In this document: positions 8,047 to 16,512 of the stretch, one piece after another
How the letters are laid out: each line of letters opens with the position of its first letter
Numbering within the stretch: the first letter of the stretch is position 1
Source: Hydrogenophilales bacterium 16-64-46
GTDB taxonomy: Bacteria; Pseudomonadota; Gammaproteobacteria; Burkholderiales; Thiobacillaceae
Assembly: GCA_002281775.1 (NCBI GenBank)
Contig: NCGY01000002.1
Span: forward strand, 124,001 to 188,000
DNA: 64,000 nucleotides
Direction of reading: 5' to 3'
The notes under the pieces: generated by a model
Database searches by the model: none
What the model was told of the DNA's origin: nothing
What the model saw: only the letters and a program-made list of their open reading frames with translations
Made by a program: the position numbers and the translations under genes

Positions 8047-9639
8047 GTGCTCACCGCCTCCTCCATCACCCTGCAATTCTCGACCAAGCCGCTGTTCGAG
8101 AACGTCAACGTCAAGTTCGGCGACGGCAACCGCTACGGCCTCATCGGCGCGAACGGCTGCGGCAAATCGACCTTCATGCGCATCCTCGCCGGCGAGCTCG
8201 AATCGACCGCGGGCAATATCTCGCTCGACCCCGGCGAGCGCATGGCGTGGCTGCGGCAGGATCAGTTCGGCTACGAAGACATGCGCGTGCTCGACGTCGT
8301 CTTGCAAGGCCACGCCGAAATGTGGCGCGCGATGACCGAAAAAGACGCGATCTACATGAACCCCGAGGCGAGCGAAGATGACTACCTGCACGCCGCCGAA
8401 CTCGAAGCGCAGTTCGGCGAAATGGGCGGCTACGACGCCGAGGCGCGCGCGGGCGAACTGCTCCACGGCGCGGGTATCCCGACCAGCCAGCACAACGGCC
8501 TGATGAGCGAAATCGCGCCCGGCTTCAAGCTGCGCGTGCTGCTCGCGCAGGCGCTCTTTTCCAAGCCCGATTATTTGCTGCTGGACGAGCCGACCAACAA
8601 CCTCGACATCAACACCATCCGCTGGCTCGAAGAGGTGCTGAACAACAGCAGCGCGACGATCATCGTCATCTCGCACGACCGGCATTTTTTGAACCAGGTC
8701 TGTACCCACATGGCCGACCTCGACTTCAACACCATCAAGGTGTGGCCGGGTAACTACGACGACTACATGCTCGCGTCGGTGCAGGCCAAGGAACGGCAGG
8801 CCGCCGCCAACGCGCGCGCCAAGGAAAAGGTCGCCGACCTGCAGGAATTCGTCCGCCGCTTCTCGGCCAACGCGTCGAAAGCGCGGCAGGCGACCAGCCG
8901 CCAGAAGCAGCTCGAAAAAATCAAGATCGAAGACTTCAAGCCGTCGTCGCGGCAGAACCCGTATATCCGTTTCGAGCAGGAAAAACCGCTGCATCGGCGT
9001 GCGCTCGAAGTTGAAAATCTCAAATTCGGCTATGAGGGCGGCACGCTGTTCTCCAACCTCAATTTCTCACTGGAAGCGGGCGAAAAGCTCGCCGTCATCG
9101 GCGGCAACGGCGTCGGTAAATCGACGCTGATGAAGCTTCTGATGGGCGAATTGCAGCCCGACTTCGGCGAAATCCGCTGGAGCGAAAACGCCAACACCGG
9201 CTACTTCTCGCAAGACCACGTCAGCGACTTCGATACGGACGACACCCTCACCGACTGGATGCACCAGTGGGCCCAGCAGGGCGACGACGAGCAGGTGCTG
9301 CGCGGCATTCTGGGTAGATTATTGTTCTCGGGCGACGACGTGAAGAAGTCGGTGCGCGTGCTCTCGGGCGGTGAAAAAGGCCGGATGCTCTACGGCAAGC
9401 TCATGCTCGGCCGGCACAACGTGCTGGTGATGGACGAACCGACCAACCACATGGACATGGAATCGATCGAGTCGCTGAACCTCGCGCTCGATCTCTACAA
9501 AGGCACGCTGATTTTCGTCTCGCACGACCGCGCCTTCGTGTCGTCACTCGCCACGCGCATTCTTGAAATCACGCCGGACGGCGTCGAGTTCTACATGGGG
9601 ACGTACGACGAGTACCTGCATTCCAAAGGCCTCGAATGA
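8047..9639 (+). CDS. ybiT: ABC-F family ATPase, YbiT type
   Basis: A 530-residue soluble protein with two ABC cassettes, the same length as E. coli YbiT and close to it throughout. The first Walker A is GANGCGKST with signature and [10 protein letters not shown]; the second is GGNGVGKST with LSGGEKGRM and MDEPTNHMD. The linker between cassettes ([20 protein letters not shown]) is the ABC-F P-site tRNA interaction motif. ABC-F proteins act on ribosomes rather than in membranes. The start is GTG; the ATG of the next gene overlaps the stop (ATGA). What YbiT senses on the ribosome is still poorly defined. Confidence 0.92.
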   Translation: MLTASSITLQFSTKPLFENVNVKFGDGNRYGLIGANGCGKSTFMRILAGELESTAGNISLDPGERMAWLRQDQFGYEDMRVLDVVLQGHAEMWRAMTEKDAIYMNPEASEDDYLHAAELEAQFGEMGGYDAEARAGELLHGAGIPTSQHNGLMSEIAPGFKLRVLLAQALFSKPDYLLLDEPTNNLDINTIRWLEEVLNNSSATIIVISHDRHFLNQVCTHMADLDFNTIKVWPGNYDDYMLASVQAKERQAAANARAKEKVADLQEFVRRFSANASKARQATSRQKQLEKIKIEDFKPSSRQNPYIRFEQEKPLHRRALEVENLKFGYEGGTLFSNLNFSLEAGEKLAVIGGNGVGKSTLMKLLMGELQPDFGEIRWSENANTGYFSQDHVSDFDTDDTLTDWMHQWAQQGDDEQVLRGILGRLLFSGDDVKKSVRVLSGGEKGRMLYGKLMLGRHNVLVMDEPTNHMDMESIESLNLALDLYKGTLIFVSHDRAFVSSLATRILEITPDGVEFYMGTYDEYLHSKGLE

Positions 9640-10391
9640 GCGAAGTCGTCGTCATCGGCCTAGGGCAGCTGGGCCGCGTGTTTGCCGGCGGCTTCCTGCG
9701 CTGCGGCCGCACGGTGGTTCCGGCCAATCGCGGCGATCATCTGGGCGTGATCGCCGACGCCCACCCCCATCCCGAACAGGTGCTGGTAGCGGTAGGCGAA
9801 GCCGATCTCTCCGGCGTGCTGGACGCGATGCCCATGGTCTGGCGCGACCGCATCGCGCTGATCCAGAACGAACTCCTGCCGGCCGCGTGGACCGCGCACG
9901 GCTACGTCGATCCGACCGTGATCTCGGTCTGGTTCGAAAAGAAGCCCGGGCGTGACCCCAAGCCGCTGATTCCCTCGCCGGTGGCCGGCCCCGGCGCGAC
10001 CCTGCTGATCGACGCGCTGGCCTCGATCGATCTGCCGGCGCGCGAAGTTGCGCCGGGCGACGCCCTGCTGTTCGAACTGGTGGTGAAGAATGTCTACATC
10101 CTGACCACCAACCTCGCCGGACTCAAGACCGGTGGCACGGTGGCGCAACTCTGGGATCTGCGCCGCGACTTCGCACGCGCCATCGCCGCCGACGTGATCG
10201 ACCTGCAGGAAGCCCTGACCGGGGCGCACTACGACCGCGACGCCCTGATCGACGCCATGATCGAAGCGTTTGCCGGCGACCCCGAACACCAGTGCATGGG
10301 GCGCTCGGCCCCGACGCGGCTGCAACGCGCGCTGGCCCATGCCGACCGTCTGGGACTGGCCGTGCCCAGTTTGCGTGCGCTGACAAACTGA
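9636..10391 (+). CDS. Rossmann-fold protein, ketopantoate reductase (PanE/ApbA)-like
   Basis: A 251-residue protein with an N-terminal dinucleotide-binding motif [16 protein letters not shown] (GxGxxG type). The body has [10 protein letters not shown] and [19 protein letters not shown], reminiscent of the 2-dehydropantoate 2-reductase superfamily, where a Lys-Asn pair in the helical C-terminal domain binds substrate. It is diverged from true PanE, so the substrate is unknown. It overlaps ybiT by ATGA and is followed after 2 bp by a c-type cytochrome, so it is probably in one operon. Confidence 0.6.
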   Translation: MSEVVVIGLGQLGRVFAGGFLRCGRTVVPANRGDHLGVIADAHPHPEQVLVAVGEADLSGVLDAMPMVWRDRIALIQNELLPAAWTAHGYVDPTVISVWFEKKPGRDPKPLIPSPVAGPGATLLIDALASIDLPAREVAPGDALLFELVVKNVYILTTNLAGLKTGGTVAQLWDLRRDFARAIAADVIDLQEALTGAHYDRDALIDAMIEAFAGDPEHQCMGRSAPTRLQRALAHADRLGLAVPSLRALTN

Positions 10392-10393
10392 CC

Positions 10394-10879
10394 ATGCGCG
10401 CGCTGGCCGCACTCGTGCTAGTCCTCGCTGCGCTTCCCGCGCTGGCAGACACGCCCGTGGTGTTCGCCGACCGCCTGCACGCCAAATTCCATCACGCGCG
10501 CTGCCTGGAATGCCACCAATTCAACACGCGTGAACGTGACGGCCGGACCTTCACCTCGCATCGCAGCCGTTATCTGTGCGCGGCTTGCCACCGCGCCGAC
10601 CTGATCGGCCTGCCGCCGGACACCGACTGGCGGGCCCCGCTGAACATGGACTACACCGGTTTTTCCCCGGCGGCCACCTGCTATCTGGTCAAGGCGCGCA
10701 TGGGCAACGACCCAACCGGCCAGAAGCTCGCCCAGCACCTGCTGCACAGTGGCCGTATCCGCTGGAGCCTCGATTCGGGCATGACCCCCGGCGGCCCCCA
10801 ACCCACCGTGCCCGGCGGCTACGCCGAATGGAAACGCGATGTGGAAGCCTGGGTTGCAGACGGCATGCGCTGCGAGTAG
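10394..10879 (+). CDS. periplasmic c-type cytochrome with two CxxCH motifs
   Basis: A 161-residue exported protein. The signal peptide is LAALVLVLAALPALA. Two haem-attachment motifs, CLECH and CAACH, lie in the first half of the mature protein, separated by about 27 residues. After them comes a segment without further motifs (GFSPAATCYLVKARMG, then PGGYAEWKRDVEAWV). It looks like a small dihaem electron carrier; I do not recognise a named family. The ATG follows the stop of the PanE-like gene by 2 bp. It is convergent with the LEA-type lipoprotein gene. Confidence 0.72.
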   Translation: MRALAALVLVLAALPALADTPVVFADRLHAKFHHARCLECHQFNTRERDGRTFTSHRSRYLCAACHRADLIGLPPDTDWRAPLNMDYTGFSPAATCYLVKARMGNDPTGQKLAQHLLHSGRIRWSLDSGMTPGGPQPTVPGGYAEWKRDVEAWVADGMRCE

Positions 10880-10881
10880 GA

Positions 10882-11358
10882 CTAGAGCGCGCGACCCTTC
10901 GGGGGCTTCGGCTCGCCGCCGTACACCCCGGCGTGGTCGAACGGCAACCAGTCCGATACACGATCCAGTTTCACCCGCCCCTTGATGCGGTAAGGCACGC
11001 CTGCTTTCAACATCTCACTCGGCAGGGTGCGAATCTGGCGGATCAGGTTTTTCGACTGCATGATCGCGTCGACACGCAGCACGCGCATGGACGCCGCCGG
11101 CACCCGCGTCGACACCCGCGAAAGACCTGTTGCGAAGGGTCGCCCATTCAACTCCAGCTCGAAATCCAGCGCCTCGATCACCAGGTCGAAATCGTTGGGG
11201 TTCGCCACGCGCAGGCCCAGGTCGAGTTGCTGTTCCAGCAACCCCAGACTCTTGATCTCGACATCGGCCACGCTGACGCGCGGGGCCTGCGCATTGAAGG
11301 GCAGACCCGTACACGCCGACAAGACGCCGGCCAGCACAACAGCAAGAAGACGTTTCAT
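10882..11358 (-). CDS. LEA type 2 (WHy-domain) lipoprotein
   Basis: A 158-residue protein with a lipoprotein signal peptide ending in the lipobox LSAC. The mature region is a single LEA14/WHy domain: ADVEIKSLGLLEQQLDLGLRV followed by ANPNDFDLVIEALDFELELNGRPFA, the characteristic N-P-N/D motif. Bacterial members are periplasmic or outer-membrane anchored and are linked to stress tolerance; the exact role is unknown. The ATG lies just downstream of the fructosamine kinase family gene (4-bp gap), suggesting co-transcription. Confidence 0.8.
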   Translation of the reverse strand: MKRLLAVVLAGVLSACTGLPFNAQAPRVSVADVEIKSLGLLEQQLDLGLRVANPNDFDLVIEALDFELELNGRPFATGLSRVSTRVPAASMRVLRVDAIMQSKNLIRQIRTLPSEMLKAGVPYRIKGRVKLDRVSDWLPFDHAGVYGGEPKPPKGRAL

Positions 11359-11362
11359 GATT

Positions 11363-12238
11363 TCAGCGTACCTCTGCCAGTAAGGCCTGCACCAGGGTCG
11401 CGGCCTTAGCCGCGTAGCCACCGCCAAACAGGTTGGCATGGTTGAGGATGTGATAAAGATTGTAGAGCCGCTTGCGCGTCGCATAACCCGCATCCAGCGG
11501 CCAGGCCGCGCGGTAGGCCGCATGAAAGTCGGGAGAGAACCCGCCGAACAGTTCGCTCTTGGCCAGATCGCATTCACGGTCGCCGCAATACACCGCCGGG
11601 TCGAATAGCAGCGGGCTGCCGTCGGCGAGATAGGCATGATTGCCGCCCCACAGATCGCCATGCAGCAGCGACGGCGACGGCGCATGGCCGGCGAAGAACG
11701 CTGGCAGGTCCGCCATCAGCCGCTCACCGTCGCGCAGCAGGGCAGCGGGCAAGCCGTTTTCTGTCGCCAGTTGCAGCTGCGCCCCCAGTCGCCGGCTGCG
11801 CCAGAAATCCAGCCAGTCGCCGGCCGGCTCATTGATCTGCGGCGTGGAACCGATCCAGTTGTCGCGCGGCCCGCCCCAGGCGGCTTGCGGCGCGCGATGC
11901 ATCCGGGCCAGCGCCTCGCCGAGTGCAGCAGCGTCGCCTGTGCCGTGCAGGTCCAGCGCTTCGAGCACGAGAAACGCCGCGTCTCGGGTCTCGCCGATGG
12001 CGACCACGCCGGGCACACGCACATGGGCACCCAAGGCCGCGAGTCCATCCGCCTCGGCCTCGAACATCGCCCGCCGGGCCACAGGCTGGCGTTTGACGAA
12101 GTAACGCCGCTCCCCGTCGTCGAATACCTGCGCATCACTGATGTCGCCACCGTGGACGCGACGCGCGCGCGGCGGCCCGAACGGGCGACCCGTCGCCCCG
12201 GAAATTGCGGCACGCAGCGCGTCAACGAACTCGGTCAT
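11363..12238 (-). CDS. fructosamine kinase family protein
   Basis: A 291-residue aminoglycoside-phosphotransferase-like kinase of the fructosamine/ribulosamine 3-kinase family. Visible markers are the N-terminal RVHGGDISDAQVF (nucleotide loop), YFVKRQ (ATP-anchoring Lys), LLHGDLWGGN (catalytic loop with the Asp base) and FDPAVYCGDRECDLA (metal-binding Asp). Bacterial homologues phosphorylate ketoamines on glycated proteins so that they break down. The length fits the family. It is first gene of a two-gene operon with the LEA-type lipoprotein. Confidence 0.88.
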   Translation of the reverse strand: MTEFVDALRAAISGATGRPFGPPRARRVHGGDISDAQVFDDGERRYFVKRQPVARRAMFEAEADGLAALGAHVRVPGVVAIGETRDAAFLVLEALDLHGTGDAAALGEALARMHRAPQAAWGGPRDNWIGSTPQINEPAGDWLDFWRSRRLGAQLQLATENGLPAALLRDGERLMADLPAFFAGHAPSPSLLHGDLWGGNHAYLADGSPLLFDPAVYCGDRECDLAKSELFGGFSPDFHAAYRAAWPLDAGYATRKRLYNLYHILNHANLFGGGYAAKAATLVQALLAEVR

Positions 12239-12252
12239 GGAACGGGGTGATG

Positions 12253-12276
12253 AAAAAACGCGCCCACAGGCGCGTT
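12253..12276 (-). terminator. intrinsic terminator after the DUF971 gene
   Basis: On the minus strand, an 8-bp perfect stem (AACGCGCC/GGCGCGTT) with a four-base loop runs directly into six T. It lies 13 bp after the stop of the DUF971 gene, separating it from the fructosamine kinase family gene. Confidence 0.85.
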
Positions 12277-12288
12277 CATGAACGGGGT

Positions 12289-12702
12289 TTACTTGCTGCC
12301 GCCGGGCGGCTGGATGACCTTGCGCTGGAACAGCTCGGCAATGCCGGGATCACGGCTGGCCTTGGCTTCGTCCATGCGCTTGAGGTACTCGGCCCACAGC
12401 GCGTCGTGGTTCACGCCCAGGGTGTAGAGGTATTCCCAGGAGTAGATGCCGGTGTCGTGGCCGTCGGAAAAGAAGAAATTGATGCCGTACAGGCCCACCG
12501 GTTCGGCGGCGTTGATGATCACGCCCTTCTTGCCGGTTTGCAGCACTTCCTGGCCAGGACCGTGGCCGCGCACTTCGGCGGACGGCGAATACACGCGCAG
12601 GAACTCGAACGGCAGCTCGAAGCGCGCACCGTCGGCAAAGGCGATTTCCAGCTTCTTCGAAGCCTGGTGCAGCTTGATGTCGGTGGGGGTGGGCATGGTC
12701 AT
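12289..12702 (-). CDS. DUF971 domain protein
   Basis: A 137-residue soluble protein that is essentially one DUF971 (GBBH-like N-terminal) domain: LHQASKKLEIAF, the FELPFEFLRVYSPSAEVRGHG segment, INAAEPVGLYGINFFFSDGHDTGIYSWEYL. The Asp-x-x-Tyr-Ser-Trp pattern and conserved His are typical. The domain also occurs next to Fe-S carrier and ubiquinone-synthesis genes in other bacteria, but its role as a stand-alone protein is unclear. The ATG at 12702 (or 12696) fits the domain boundary; the longer reading frame runs back through tRNA-Arg and is not coding. It is followed by a strong terminator. Confidence 0.82.
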   Translation of the reverse strand: MTMPTPTDIKLHQASKKLEIAFADGARFELPFEFLRVYSPSAEVRGHGPGQEVLQTGKKGVIINAAEPVGLYGINFFFSDGHDTGIYSWEYLYTLGVNHDALWAEYLKRMDEAKASRDPGIAELFQRKVIQPPGGSK

Positions 12703-12784
12703 GATGGAAGACTCGCTAACGCTGTCTGTTAAGGCCGCCGCAGCACTTGCGGCAGCCTTCGCAGGCGGGATCGGATACAAAAAC

Positions 12785-12861
12785 TGGCGCGCCCGGCGCG
12801 ATTCGAACGCACGACCCCTGCCTTCGGAGGGCAGTACTCTATCCAGCTGAGCTACGGGCGC
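12785..12861 (-). tRNA. tRNA-Arg (anticodon CCG)
   Basis: A 77-nt tRNA with all arms. Acceptor stem GCGCCCG pairs with CGGGCGC and CCA is encoded at the 3' end. The D-arm is GCTCAGCTGGATAGAGT, the anticodon stem is CTGCC/GGCAG with loop CTCCGAA (anticodon CCG), and the T-loop contains TTCGAAT. It closely resembles E. coli tRNA-Arg(CCG), which reads CGG codons. It lies between the DUF971 gene and the dihaem cytochrome gene, with no integrase or att repeat nearby. Confidence 0.97.
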
Positions 12862-12911
12862 GGGAAGCCGCGAAGCATAGCGGGTTTGCCCGGTGGCGTC
12901 CATCCACGCCC

Positions 12912-12940
12912 TTTCGCGCAAGGGCGGGTTTACTTATAAT
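12912..12940 (+). promoter_or_regulatory. sigma70-type promoter of the c5-like dihaem cytochrome gene
   Basis: A perfect -10 TATAAT at 12935-12940 is preceded at 17-bp spacing by TTTCGC, a poor -35. Transcription would start about 30 bp before the cytochrome ATG, which has a good AAGGATAAG ribosome-binding site. The sequence around it is AT-rich relative to the window. Confidence 0.6.
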
Positions 12941-12975
12941 CGCGACTTTTGTAGTGCTCCACCAAGGATAAGCTC

Positions 12976-13776
12976 ATGGCCGACTCGCACGCCAAGATGA
13001 CCCAGGCAACCCCCCAGGAAGTCATCATTTCCATCCTCGCCGGACTGTTCGCGCCGCTGCTCGCGATCTTCCTCATTGTCCAGCTCGTGCTCGGCATCCA
13101 GGACAACCACCAGCCGGATGCCACCGACGAGGCGGCGGAACAGGCCACGCTTAACCGCATCAAGCCCTTTGCCACGCTGGTGGCACTCGACGCCAATGCA
13201 CCCAAGGTCGAAAAATCCGGCCAGGAAGTCTACGACGCCGTCTGCACCTCCTGCCACGCCGCCGGCGCGCTGGGTGCGCCGAAGTTCGACAACAAGGGCG
13301 ACTGGGGGCCGCGCATTGCCAAGGGTTACGACACGCTGGTGAAACACGCCATCGAAGGTATCAACCAGATGCCGGCCCGCGGCGGCGACGGCGACCTGTC
13401 CGACGTGGAAGTGGCACGCGCGGTGGCCTATATGGCCAATTCCGCCGGCGCCAACTTCAAGGCCCCCGAACCCGCCGCTGCCGCCGCACCCGCGGCGGCC
13501 GGGGCGGCCACGGTCGCAAAGGGCGACCCCGCCAAGGGCAAGGCCGTCTATGACGCACATTGCTCGGCCTGCCACGCTGCCGGTGTCGCCGGCGCGCCCA
13601 AATTCGGCGACAAGGCATCCTGGGACAAGCGTATCGCCCAGGGCTACGACACCCTCCTGAGCCACGCCACCAAGGGCATCGGCGCGATGCCGCCCAAGGG
13701 CGGCGCGGATATCTCCGACGCCGACCTGGCCGATGCCGTGGCCTACCTGTACGTCGAAGGCGGCGGCAAGCTCTGA
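12976..13776 (+). CDS. membrane-anchored dihaem cytochrome c5-like protein
   Basis: A 266-residue protein with an uncleaved N-terminal anchor (VIISILAGLFAPLLAIFLIVQLVLG) and two cytochrome c5-type domains in tandem. Haem motifs are CTSCH (Cys at residue 90) and CSACH (Cys at residue 196), each followed by the near-identical AAGxxGAPKF and a downstream Met axial-ligand region (INQMPARGG, IGAMPPKGG). A Pro/Ala-rich linker separates the domains. The two halves are internal repeats. The arrangement fits an electron carrier between the bc1-type complex and terminal oxidases. The next gene has a single domain of the same kind. Confidence 0.9.
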   Translation: MADSHAKMTQATPQEVIISILAGLFAPLLAIFLIVQLVLGIQDNHQPDATDEAAEQATLNRIKPFATLVALDANAPKVEKSGQEVYDAVCTSCHAAGALGAPKFDNKGDWGPRIAKGYDTLVKHAIEGINQMPARGGDGDLSDVEVARAVAYMANSAGANFKAPEPAAAAAPAAAGAATVAKGDPAKGKAVYDAHCSACHAAGVAGAPKFGDKASWDKRIAQGYDTLLSHATKGIGAMPPKGGADISDADLADAVAYLYVEGGGKL

Positions 13777-13784
13777 TCAGGGTT

Positions 13785-13807
13785 TGCGATGCGCCCCGCG
13801 CATCGCA
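13785..13807 (+). terminator. strong hairpin after the dihaem cytochrome gene
   Basis: A perfect 10-bp inverted repeat (TGCGATGCGC, three-base loop, GCGCATCGCA) starts 8 bp after the stop codon. The tail is TAATTAG rather than a T-run, so it may act as an imperfect terminator or an mRNA-end stabiliser separating this gene from the following cytochrome lipoprotein. Confidence 0.45.
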
Positions 13808-13900
13808 TAATTAGGGCTTGCAGGGCCCGTCGCCCTGCCTGGGGCGGTACGGCAAGCCGTCGCGGTTGACACACAATAACAACGCGGGGAAACCACTGCC

Positions 13901-14443
13901 ATGAAACCGATCCTGCCTGCTTTGCTGATTGTCATCCTGTCCGCCTGCGGGCAGCAAAAGAGCGACAGCCCTTCTGAAAGCATCCCGCCTGCGGTTTCCG
14001 CTCCCGGCACCGAAGCACAGCCGGTCGTACCCGTGGCATCGCCTGCCGCAAGCACACCCGACTTACCCGAACCTGCCTCGACGCCTGTGGAAACGTTTTC
14101 CGGGGCGGTCAAGCCCGTACCCCGCCCGCCCGCCGGGGCTGCGGCACCGAAAGCCGCGCCGCGTGCTGCAGCGCCTGCGGCCTCGCCCGCCCCTGCCGAC
14201 CTGGCTGCCGGCCGGCAAACCTACCAGCAGGCGTGTGCGTTCTGTCATGACAAGGGCGTCGCCGGTGCCCCCAGGATGGGCGACGCTGCCGCCTGGTCCG
14301 CCCGCACGGCACAGGGGGCGGACGCACTGTACGCATCGGCAATACGCGGCAAGGGGGCGATGCCCGCCAAGGGGGGCAACCCCGCACTCAGCGACGAAGC
14401 GGTCAAGGCCGCCGTCGACTACCTCGTAGCCGGATCCCGCTGA
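13901..14443 (+). CDS. monohaem cytochrome c5-like lipoprotein
   Basis: A 180-residue protein. Residues 1-16 form a lipoprotein signal with lipobox LSAC. About 85 residues of Pro/Ala/Ser-rich spacer follow, then a C-terminal cytochrome domain with CAFCH (Cys at residue 112), GVAGAPRMGD and GKGAMPAKGG (likely Met ligand). The haem domain is clearly related to the two domains of the preceding gene. It is probably tethered to a membrane with the haem held at distance by the spacer. A TTGACA lies about 30 bp upstream but no matching -10 is evident. The next gene starts 5 bp later. Confidence 0.86.
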   Translation: MKPILPALLIVILSACGQQKSDSPSESIPPAVSAPGTEAQPVVPVASPAASTPDLPEPASTPVETFSGAVKPVPRPPAGAAAPKAAPRAAAPAASPAPADLAAGRQTYQQACAFCHDKGVAGAPRMGDAAAWSARTAQGADALYASAIRGKGAMPAKGGNPALSDEAVKAAVDYLVAGSR

Positions 14444-14448
14444 CCGCC

Positions 14449-15210
14449 ATGGCGCGCACCTGTCCCCAATGCGGCAGCCCGAAATTGCGCAGTGCGCGCC
14501 TGCATGCCCACGACGGCCTGCGGCGCATGCTGCTGTTCACGCCGCTGCGCTGCCGCGACTGCCATCACCGGTTCTGGATGTTCAATCCCGTGAAGCCCTT
14601 GCTGCTCCTGCTGCTGGGCGGCGCACTGATCGGCGCGACCGTCTGGCTCGCGCGACCGGGCAGCATCGACGCGCTGACTGAGCTCGAACCGGCCGGCGAC
14701 CCGCACACGCTCGCCGCGAGTGGCGACGCGGATGCGCAGCTGACGCTGGGCATCCGCTACCAGGAAGGCGATGGCGTCATCAAGAACGATAGCGAGGCCG
14801 CCCGATGGTTTGCCCGCGCCGCCAAGGGCGGGCTCGCCGAAGCGCAATACCGCTACGGACTCGCCCTGCTCGAGGGGCGCGGTGTGGTGCAGGACTACAA
14901 GGCGGCCTTCGCCTGGATCAAGAAAACCGCCGAACGCGGCTACGCGCCGGCACAGCTGAGCCTGGGCGAGCTCTATCGTTTTGGCACCGGGACCGAAATT
15001 GACAAGGCACGCGCCTATCTCTGGTTCAATCTGGCTGCCGCGCAGGGCGTGGAGGCCGCCGCCAAGGCGCGCGACAGCATGGTGGCGCAGCTCAGACCGG
15101 AACAGGTCGCCGCGATGCAAGCAGAGGCCCGCCGTATGAGCGGTGTCGAGCACGCGGGCGAGGCAGCCGCGCCGCCAACGGAAACAGCCGACGCCGCCCC
15201 CACGCCCTGA
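14449..15210 (+). CDS. membrane protein with zinc ribbon and Sel1 repeats
   Basis: A 253-residue protein. The N-terminus has a zinc-ribbon-like pair, CPQCG and CRDCHHRF. A TM segment follows (LLLLLLGGALIGATVWLA, about residues 50-68). The C-terminal domain has Sel1-like (SLR) repeats: AQLTLGIRYQEGDGVIKNDSEAARWFARAA, then AQYRYGLALLEGRG and AQLSLGELYRFGTG. Such repeats mediate protein-protein contacts. The orientation would place the ribbon in the cytoplasm and the repeats in the periplasm, though this is inferred. It starts 5 bp after the cytochrome lipoprotein gene. Confidence 0.78.
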   Translation: MARTCPQCGSPKLRSARLHAHDGLRRMLLFTPLRCRDCHHRFWMFNPVKPLLLLLLGGALIGATVWLARPGSIDALTELEPAGDPHTLAASGDADAQLTLGIRYQEGDGVIKNDSEAARWFARAAKGGLAEAQYRYGLALLEGRGVVQDYKAAFAWIKKTAERGYAPAQLSLGELYRFGTGTEIDKARAYLWFNLAAAQGVEAAAKARDSMVAQLRPEQVAAMQAEARRMSGVEHAGEAAAPPTETADAAPTP

Positions 15211-15240
15211 GCGCAGGCGGCGTGCAGGCCAGCACACGCC

Positions 15241-16512
15241 TCATGGATGTACGTGCGCAACGTCGGCATCGACATCCAGCGGCCACAGCCGGTGGGCATC
15301 CAGTTTCAGGCGCGCCTGCATCGCCAGCGCCTCCACCTGCGCCTGCCGGGCCTGCAAGGCGGCGTCCAACGCCAGCCGGCGATTGACCAGAACCGGGTCC
15401 AGACTGCCCTCACCCAGCGCGTAGGCCCGCGCCGACAAACGGGCCGCTTCGGCCAGCGCCTGCGCGCTGCGTTCGGCCTGCTGCCAGATCGCCACCTGCG
15501 CCACCGCCGTCTCGAAATCCGCCCGCGCCACCAATCGCAACCGCTCTTCCAGACGCAGCGCCGCATCCTGCGCGACGGCGGCAAGCGCTTCGGCCGCCTG
15601 CTGGTCCGTGCGCCGCGCGGCCCCCGGTAGCGTGAGACCCAGATTCAGGCCGAGCACGTGCTCGTTGCCGCCGGCCTCGTTGCGGTAGAACCCGCCAACA
15701 CTGGGATCCACGCCGCGATGGCGCGCAAGCTTGCGTGCCTCGGCCTGCAGCACGCCGGCCTGGCGGCGCGCCCGGAAGAGCTCATGGTTGTGTTCCAGCA
15801 CCGCGGTGACGTAGTCGTCAGCCGTGCCTTCCGGGGACGGAGGCGCAGGCAGGCCGGCGTCCGCGGCCAGCGGCAGGCCGGGAAAGTGCGCGCGCAGCCG
15901 GCTGCGCGCCAACTGGTCGCGGCTGGCGGCCTGTTGTTGCTGCACCCGCACCTGACCCAGCGCGGCCTCGGCGTTGACGCGTTCGGCGCGCGCCGCTTCA
16001 CCGAGGCGAATGCGGGCGTTGACAGCGGCGAGCTGCTGTTCGGCCACGGCAAGCTGGTCCAGCAACGCACGTGCCTGCTCGGCCGCATTCAGCCAGTCGA
16101 ACCACAGGCCCAGCAGTTGCCGGCCGCTTTCGTGCAGGGCTTCGCCAAGGCTGGCCTCGGCGTGTGCGGTGAGCGCGCTGGCGAGCGAACGGTCGGCCTC
16201 GGCGCGCCCGGGCAGGCGCAGCGGGCGCGACAGGGCCACGCCCCACTCTGCCTGCCGCTCGCGCGGGTCGTCGATATGGCGTTGCAGCACGTCCGCGCCG
16301 AGCGTCCATTCCTCGCGTCCACGTTGCAGGCTCTCGCTTCTCAGGGTTTGCGCGGCCAGCTCGCCGCGCGCCTGCGCCACAGTGGGCGAGGCCCACAACG
16401 CCGCCTCGGCCGCAGCCGGGTCCGGCAAATAGTCCGCGCGGGCCACTGTGGAAAAAGCCGACGCGGCAAAAGCCAGCGTCAGCGCGAGACTCAATTTGTG
16501 CACGACGTTCAT
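15241..16512 (-). CDS. TolC-family outer-membrane efflux protein (CusC/CzcC-like)
   Basis: A 423-residue protein with a signal peptide (LSLALTLAFAASAFSTVARA). Its long Ala/Gln/Arg-rich helices (QLLGLWFDWLNAAEQARALLDQLAVAEQQ and a matching second half) are typical of the TolC alpha-barrel. An outer-membrane channel for the RND pump encoded just upstream is the obvious role. The ATG has an AAGGAGC site and overlaps the pump stop codon (ATGA). Unlike the second TolC-type protein at 27.4-28.9 kb, it has no lipobox. It is convergent with the Sel1 gene. Confidence 0.85.
   Translation of the reverse strand: MNVVHKLSLALTLAFAASAFSTVARADYLPDPAAAEAALWASPTVAQARGELAAQTLRSESLQRGREEWTLGADVLQRHIDDPRERQAEWGVALSRPLRLPGRAEADRSLASALTAHAEASLGEALHESGRQLLGLWFDWLNAAEQARALLDQLAVAEQQLAAVNARIRLGEAARAERVNAEAALGQVRVQQQQAASRDQLARSRLRAHFPGLPLAADAGLPAPPSPEGTADDYVTAVLEHNHELFRARRQAGVLQAEARKLARHRGVDPSVGGFYRNEAGGNEHVLGLNLGLTLPGAARRTDQQAAEALAAVAQDAALRLEERLRLVARADFETAVAQVAIWQQAERSAQALAEAARLSARAYALGEGSLDPVLVNRRLALDAALQARQAQVEALAMQARLKLDAHRLWPLDVDADVAHVHP

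Noticed and set aside
12785..12861. tRNA-Arg as a possible integration site of a mobile element
   Set aside because: No integrase, no direct repeat of the tRNA 3' end and only housekeeping-type genes on both sides.
13866..13871. TTGACA before the monohaem cytochrome lipoprotein gene as a promoter -35
   Set aside because: No acceptable -10 at 15-19 bp spacing, so it was not listed as a promoter.
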